Part shown: one piece after another, positions 6,887 through 10,387 of the stretch
Layout of the letters: each line of letters starts with the position of its first letter
Numbering within the stretch: position 1 is the first letter of the stretch
Assembly: GCA_965371945.1 (NCBI GenBank)
Contig: CBDVAK010000115.1
Span: 1-10,387, forward strand
Direction: 5' to 3'
DNA length: 10,387 nt
Source: CBDVAK01 sp965371945
Lineage (GTDB): Bacteria > Pseudomonadota > Gammaproteobacteria > Competibacterales > JAHEDQ01
The notes under the pieces: generated by a model
Told to the model about the DNA's origin: nothing
The model's database searches: none
The model's input: only the letters and a program-made list of their open reading frames with translations
Translations under genes and position numbers: made by a program

Positions 6887-6915
6887 ATTATGAGGCCCAG
6901 CCCGTGGCCATGCAA
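6887..6915 (-). promoter_or_regulatory. Candidate sigma-70 promoter for dxs
   Basis: On the minus strand CATAAT (five of six to the -10 consensus) lies 17 bases after TTGCAT, a weak -35 (three of six). Transcription would start near 6880, leaving an untranslated leader of about 84 bases before dxs. The -35 region overlaps the inverted repeat at 6900-6939, which could therefore affect its use. Confidence 0.4.
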
Positions 6916-6939
6916 TCTTCGTCCATTGGTGGCCAGGGC
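6900..6939 (-). repeat. Inverted repeat between ispA and dxs
   Basis: On the minus strand GCCCTGGCCA, starting 12 bases after the ispA stop codon, can pair with TGGCCACGGGC downstream, giving a 10-bp stem with one bulged C and a 19-base loop. No T-run follows, so a simple intrinsic terminator is unlikely. It may stabilise the upstream xseB-ispA mRNA end, weaken read-through, or be a protein site, since it overlaps the candidate dxs promoter. Confidence 0.35.
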
Positions 6940-6951
6940 CGGGTCGGCGGG

Positions 6952-7941
6952 CTATCGGCTACGCTGGACCACATAGTCCGCTATCGAGATCAGAGGTTGG
7001 GCGCGCGCGCCCAGCGGCGTCAGACATCGCAACGCCTCGTCGTGCAGGGCGCCAGCCTGTCTGCGGGCTTCCTCGACACCGAGCAGGGATACATAGGTGG
7101 GTTTGTGCAGGGCCCGGTCGGCGCCGGTCGGCTTGCCGGTTTCACGGCTGTCTCCCATTTCGTCGAGGACGTCGTCCTGGATCTGGAATGCCAGACCGAT
7201 ACATTTCGCGTAGCGATCCAGTTGCTGCAGGGTCTGCTCGTCTAGCGGCTCGGCGGCCCGGGCCCCCAGCAACACGCTGGCCCGGATCAGTGCCCCGGTC
7301 TTGTGTATGTGCATACTCTCCAGGGCGGCCAGGTCGAGTTCCCGACCGACTGCCTCCAGGTCTATGGCCTGGCCGCCGGCCATGCCTCTGGAGCCGGCCG
7401 CATCCGCAAGGATTCCGATCATCCGTAACCGCGAGGCGGGTGCTACGCTCAGGGTACGGTCGCGGGCCAGAATCCGGAACGCCAGGGTCTGCAAGGCATC
7501 CCCTGCCAGAATGGCGGTGGCCTCACCGAAGGCCTTGTGGCAGCTGGGTTGTCCCCGGCGCAGTTCGTCGTCATCCATGGCTGGCAAATCGTCGTGGACC
7601 AGCGAATAGGCGTGGATCAGCTCGACCGCGCAAGCAGGGCCGTCCAGTTGTTGTGGCGGCACGCCCACGGCATGCCCGGCGCTGTAGACCAGCAATGACC
7701 GGATCCGCTTGCCATCCCCCAGCACCGCGTAGCGCATCGCCTGGTGGAGTTGGCAGGGCAGGATGTTGGCGGCCGGCAGGCATTCTTCCAGGGCAGGTTC
7801 CAGCCGTGCCAGAAATTGTTCAATCAAGATGTCTGCTATCCATTTTCCAGTTTCAATAGCCTGCTGTTGACGGTCCCGCAAGGCGCCACCCACACCCACG
7901 TCACGGCCGCCAACGCCTTGGACTGTTGAGAATTTGTCCAT
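6952..7941 (-). CDS. ispA: Farnesyl diphosphate synthase IspA (start uncertain)
   Basis: IspA adds isopentenyl diphosphate to dimethylallyl and geranyl diphosphate to give farnesyl diphosphate, the precursor of quinone tails and undecaprenyl phosphate. Numbering from the ATG at 7941 (329 residues), LVHDDLPAMDDDELRRG at 114-130 is the first Asp-rich motif. GDGKRIR at 76-82 is the conserved basic site, GEATAILAGDALQTLAF spans about 139-155, HKTGALIRA about 213-221, and FQIQDDVLD at 252-260 is the second Asp-rich motif. The C-terminus ADYVVQR is typical. E. coli IspA has 299 residues, and homology here begins near residue 31. The roughly 30 extra residues coincide with the truncated repeat at 7860-7930. 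No Shine-Dalgarno site marks the ATG or the GTG at 7947, and internal in-frame GTG and TTG codons exist, so the true start is open. It lies 35 bases after xseB and is probably cotranscribed. Confidence 0.93.
   Translation of the reverse strand: MDKFSTVQGVGGRDVGVGGALRDRQQQAIETGKWIADILIEQFLARLEPALEECLPAANILPCQLHQAMRYAVLGDGKRIRSLLVYSAGHAVGVPPQQLDGPACAVELIHAYSLVHDDLPAMDDDELRRGQPSCHKAFGEATAILAGDALQTLAFRILARDRTLSVAPASRLRMIGILADAAGSRGMAGGQAIDLEAVGRELDLAALESMHIHKTGALIRASVLLGARAAEPLDEQTLQQLDRYAKCIGLAFQIQDDVLDEMGDSRETGKPTGADRALHKPTYVSLLGVEEARRQAGALHDEALRCLTPLGARAQPLISIADYVVQRSR
7860..7930 (-). repeat. Truncated copy of the structured repeat, inside the ispA 5' end
   Basis: Read on the minus strand, 7917-7860 matches 3806-3863 without gaps at 52 of 58 positions. 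The match continues more weakly over the next 13 bases (8 of 13, all differences transitions) to 7930 against 3793. The copy holds only the left arm and stops at the start of the first hairpin, so the two GGGA hairpins and right arm are missing. Three of the core differences fall in the main stem and would keep pairing with the right arm of the full copy (C to T, A to G, T to C). In the ispA frame it encodes about residues 4-28, rich in Gly, Val, Arg and Gln. Confidence 0.85.
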
Positions 7942-7976
7942 GTTCACGGATCGCGGATCAGGTCGCGGAGGCTCGG

Positions 7977-8228
7977 TTATTCACCTGGTTCGGCTTTGAA
8001 GGGCACGACCTCGAGATCGCCGTTTTTCTCCAGCAGTTGCTCGACCCGCTGTTCCGCCACCTGCAGGGCCCCCTGGCAGATGCGTGTCAGCTTGACCCCG
8101 GATTCGAACAAGCGCAATGATTCCTCCAGCCCCAGATCGCCATGCTCCAGTTTTTCGACCACGGCTTCGAGTTCCGCCAGGGATTTCTCAAAATCGACAG
8201 GATGCTCCTGTGTTTTCTGTTTATTCAT
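7977..8228 (-). CDS. xseB: Exodeoxyribonuclease VII small subunit XseB
   Basis: XseB is the small subunit of exonuclease VII, which degrades single-stranded DNA from both ends into acid-soluble oligonucleotides in the cytosol; several copies bind each XseA. The 83-residue product has the normal size. The core FEKSLAELEAVVEKLEHGD at 13-31, then LGLEESLRLFESGVKL at 32-47 and a helical tail with repeated Leu and Glu, is the family signature. The ATG at 8228 gives the expected short lead before the first helix. The frame is open to 8396, but that part resembles leader sequence and would overlap parE. The order xseB-ispA-dxs is common in gammaproteobacteria. The partner xseA is not in this window. 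Confidence 0.95.
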   Translation of the reverse strand: MNKQKTQEHPVDFEKSLAELEAVVEKLEHGDLGLEESLRLFESGVKLTRICQGALQVAEQRVEQLLEKNGDLEVVPFKAEPGE

Positions 8229-8251
8229 GGTGTCAGCCGGCCCCGGGATCG

Positions 8252-8281
8252 TTGTGACTACCTGCTTTGTCGGTCTGTAAC
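8252..8281 (+). promoter_or_regulatory. Candidate sigma-70 promoter for parE
   Basis: TTGTGA (four of six) and TGTAAC (four of six) are 18 bases apart. Transcription would start near 8288, about 100 bases before the parE ATG. Its -10 touches that of the opposing xseB promoter, so the two could compete for RNA polymerase. Confidence 0.35.
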
Positions 8282-8296
8282 TTAAACTCCACCGAC
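8269..8296. promoter_or_regulatory. Inverted repeat spanning the divergent -10 region
   Basis: GTCGGT at 8269-8274 and its exact complement ACCGAC at 8291-8296 flank the region where the two candidate -10 boxes meet, with centres 22 bases apart, about two helical turns. This would suit a dimeric regulator controlling both directions, but six-base arms may arise by chance. No regulator is identified. Confidence 0.2.
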
Positions 8297-8308
8297 CGGG
8301 AGCGTCAA
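8280..8308 (-). promoter_or_regulatory. Candidate sigma-70 promoter for xseB-ispA
   Basis: On the minus strand TTGACG (five of six to the -35) is followed after 17 bases by TTAAGT (three of six to the -10). The start would be near 8273, giving a leader of roughly 45 bases before xseB. The strong -35 and ideal spacing outweigh the poor -10. Confidence 0.35.
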
Positions 8309-8388
8309 TTGGTCGATCGCGAGGCCCCTCTGGTGCCGGCGTTCGGCGACCTGGATACGAATTCCACTCAATCGAATTTGGACAAGGT

Positions 8389-10278
8389 ATGAGCAACGTC
8401 TACGATGCATCGGCCATCGAAGTTCTAAGCGGTTTGGACCCCGTGCGGCGACGACCGGGGATGTACACCGATACCACCAGACCCAACCACCTGATCCAGG
8501 AGGTGATCGACAACAGTGTCGATGAGGCGCTGGCGGGGTATGCGACCCGGCTGCAGGTGGTGCTTCATACCGACGGTTCGGTCACGGTGCGCGACGATGG
8601 TCGTGGCATGCCGGTCGATCTGCATCCTCAGGAGGGCGTTCCCGGAATCGAGCTGATCCTCACCCGGTTGCATGCGGGTGCCAAGTTTACTGAGCGAAGT
8701 TACCGGTTCTCCGGTGGTCTTCACGGTGTTGGCGTGTCGGTGGTCAATGCCTTGTCCACGCGTCTGGAAGTCTGGGTCAGGCGCGACGGGCACGAATATC
8801 ACATGGCTTTCGCCCATGGCGACAAGGTCAGCGATCTGCGTGTCATCGGCGATGTCGGCCGTCGCAACACGGGGACCACAGTGCAGTTTCAACCCGATCC
8901 GGCGTACTTCGACAGTGCGCGGATTTCGCTGCGGGCCCTCAACCATCTGTTGCGGGCCAAGGCCGTGCTATGTCCGGGGCTGACGGTCACGCTACACGAT
9001 GAAGCGTCGGGGGAACAGCGGGAATGGTGCTATGAAGATGGCCTGGAAGCTTATCTGAGTGAGTCGCTGAGTGATTTCGAGTGTTTGCCCACACCACCTT
9101 TCATCGGTTCTTTGAGCGGCGAGCGTGAAGCAGTGGATTGGGCGCTGTGCTGGTTGCCGGAGGGTGGCGACGCGGTCACCGAGAGCTATGTCAATCTGAT
9201 TCCGACCGTACTCGGGGGCACCCATGTCAACGGCATGCGGACCGGGCTTACCGAGGCGGTTCGCGAATTTTGCGAGTTTCGCAACATGATCCCGCGTGGC
9301 ATCCGCATCGCTCCCGAGGATGTCTGGGACCGCATCAGCTATGTGATTTCGGTAAGAATGCAAGATCCGCAGTTTTCAGGACAGACCAAGGAAAGGCTGT
9401 CTTCACGCGAGTGCGCGGCGTTCGTGTCCGGTGTCGTCAAGGATGTTTTCAGCCTTTGGCTCAACCAGCATGCCGATACCGGCGAAAAAATCGCGACTCT
9501 TGCGATCCAGGCCGCTCAGCGACGCCAACGTGCCGGGCGCAAGGTGGTGCGCAAGAAGGTGACCACGGGCCCGGCGTTGCCAGGCAAGCTGGCCGATTGC
9601 AGCACCCATGACCTGGATCGCTCCGAGTTGTTTCTGGTCGAGGGGGACTCCGCGGGTGGTTCCGCGAAACAGGCGCGCAGCCGCGAGTTTCAGGCAGTGA
9701 TGCCTTTGCGGGGAAAGATACTCAATACCTGGGAGGTGGATTCGGCGGAAGTGATGGCATCCCAGGAAATACACGATATCGCCGTGGCAGTGGGTGTCGA
9801 CCCCGGTAGTTCGCGACTCGACAACCTGCGTTATGGCAGGGTTTGTATTCTGGCTGATGCCGACTCGGATGGTCTGCATATCGCGACCCTGCTATGCGCA
9901 TTGTTCCTGCGTCACTTCCGTGTTCTGGTGGAAGCCGGCCGGATCTGCGTGGCGATGCCGCCGTTGTATCGTGTCGACGTCGGCAAGGACGTGTTCTACG
10001 CTCTGGATGAGGCAGAGAAGCAGGGCGTGCTGGATCGAATCGAGGCCGAGCACAGAAAGGGCAAGGTCAGCGTCACCCGCTTCAAGGGGCTGGGAGAAAT
10101 GAACCCCCTGCAACTGCGAGAGACGACCATGAGCCCGGATACCCGCAGGCTGGTGCAGTTGACGCTGGACCACGACGGCCAGGCCGCTGCTGCGATGATG
10201 GATATGCTGCTGGCGCGAAAACGTGCGCCTGACCGCCGTGCGTGGCTCGAAACCAGTGGAGACCTGGCTGAGGTATAG
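8389..10278 (+). CDS. parE: DNA topoisomerase IV subunit B ParE
   Basis: ParE is the ATPase subunit of topoisomerase IV, which with ParC unlinks daughter chromosomes. At 629 residues it is as long as E. coli ParE (630), and much shorter than GyrB of this lineage, which carries an insert in the C-terminal half. The GHKL ATPase domain shows EVIDNSVDEALAG at 38-50 (N42), DDGRGMPVD at 69-77 and GGLHGVGVSVVNALS at 109-123. The transducer has the QTKERLS loop at 332-338 with K334. The TOPRIM domain has ELFLVEGDSAGG at 413-424 (E418) and ADADSD at 489-494 (D490, D492). L445 and S458, positions I recall as quinolone-resistance sites in E. coli ParE, look unmutated. The ATG at 8389 gives the typical short lead; the ribosome site is weak, as AAGG lies only one base upstream. 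The gene is divergent from xseB. parC is not in view. Confidence 0.97.
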   Translation: MSNVYDASAIEVLSGLDPVRRRPGMYTDTTRPNHLIQEVIDNSVDEALAGYATRLQVVLHTDGSVTVRDDGRGMPVDLHPQEGVPGIELILTRLHAGAKFTERSYRFSGGLHGVGVSVVNALSTRLEVWVRRDGHEYHMAFAHGDKVSDLRVIGDVGRRNTGTTVQFQPDPAYFDSARISLRALNHLLRAKAVLCPGLTVTLHDEASGEQREWCYEDGLEAYLSESLSDFECLPTPPFIGSLSGEREAVDWALCWLPEGGDAVTESYVNLIPTVLGGTHVNGMRTGLTEAVREFCEFRNMIPRGIRIAPEDVWDRISYVISVRMQDPQFSGQTKERLSSRECAAFVSGVVKDVFSLWLNQHADTGEKIATLAIQAAQRRQRAGRKVVRKKVTTGPALPGKLADCSTHDLDRSELFLVEGDSAGGSAKQARSREFQAVMPLRGKILNTWEVDSAEVMASQEIHDIAVAVGVDPGSSRLDNLRYGRVCILADADSDGLHIATLLCALFLRHFRVLVEAGRICVAMPPLYRVDVGKDVFYALDEAEKQGVLDRIEAEHRKGKVSVTRFKGLGEMNPLQLRETTMSPDTRRLVQLTLDHDGQAAAAMMDMLLARKRAPDRRAWLETSGDLAEV

Positions 10279-10387
10279 CGGTGACCTGGGAGCGGGCCCC
10301 GCAAGGCAGGTGCCTCATCCACATCTGCAAGTGATCGGTGATTTAGGCGATTGGCGGAAACAAAGTTACCAGATTGCGTAGGATGTT
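10279..10387. other. Intergenic tail after parE
   Basis: No gene is supported here. A GTG at 10281 opens a frame of only 17 codons. GACCTG and CAGGT flank a short GCGG-GCC-CCGC stem shortly after the parE stop, followed by an AGGCAGGTGCCT hairpin, but there is no T-run, so an intrinsic terminator is not convincing. The sequence beyond turns AT-richer toward the window edge, as in a promoter region, without a clear -35/-10 pair. Confidence 0.3.

Noticed and set aside
10281..10334. Short GTG-initiated frame after parE
   Set aside because: Only 17 codons, no ribosome site, and it lies over a possible stem-loop; there is no reason to call it a gene.

Overview
The window is about 10.4 kb of GC-rich bacterial DNA, almost all coding. 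It carries nine confident protein genes, all of them housekeeping or conserved. The gene content and protein sequences (ThiL-PgpA, XseB-IspA-Dxs, FolE2, ParE, and an ExeA/GspA-type ATPase) point to a gammaproteobacterium. A Chromatiales-like lineage is my guess, made from resemblance and not from any search.

Layout. Positions 48-3749 (+) hold a tight four-gene run: thiamine-monophosphate kinase (thiL), phosphatidylglycerophosphatase A (pgpA), a membrane-anchored or exported staphylococcal-nuclease-like protein, and an ExeA-like AAA ATPase with one transmembrane helix and a TPR-like C-terminal part. The last two genes overlap by one base. Positions 3969-8228 (-) hold, in transcription order, xseB, ispA, dxs and folE2. 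XseB is the exonuclease VII small subunit. IspA and Dxs make isoprenoid precursors. FolE2 makes the first folate/queuosine pterin intermediate. Candidate promoters precede xseB, dxs and folE2, so this is probably a series of overlapping transcription units. Positions 8389-10278 (+) hold parE, the topoisomerase IV ATPase subunit, divergent from xseB. The last 109 bases hold no gene I can support.

The most interesting object is non-coding. Between the convergent ATPase gene and folE2 (3795-3946) lies a 152-base element bounded by perfect 14-base inverted repeats. Its arms can pair almost throughout, and its tip carries two small hairpins, each showing CAGGGATG with GGGA in the loop. That is the shape and core sequence bound by CsrA/RsmA proteins. 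A second, truncated copy (left arm only, 52 of 58 bases identical in the core) lies on the minus strand at 7860-7930, inside the 5' end of ispA. There it would encode an N-terminal extension that IspA proteins of ordinary length lack. I read this as a dispersed, structured repeat family, one copy of which has become part of, or sits just before, the ispA coding region.

No CRISPR array, tRNA, rRNA, transposase, phage gene or defence cassette is visible.
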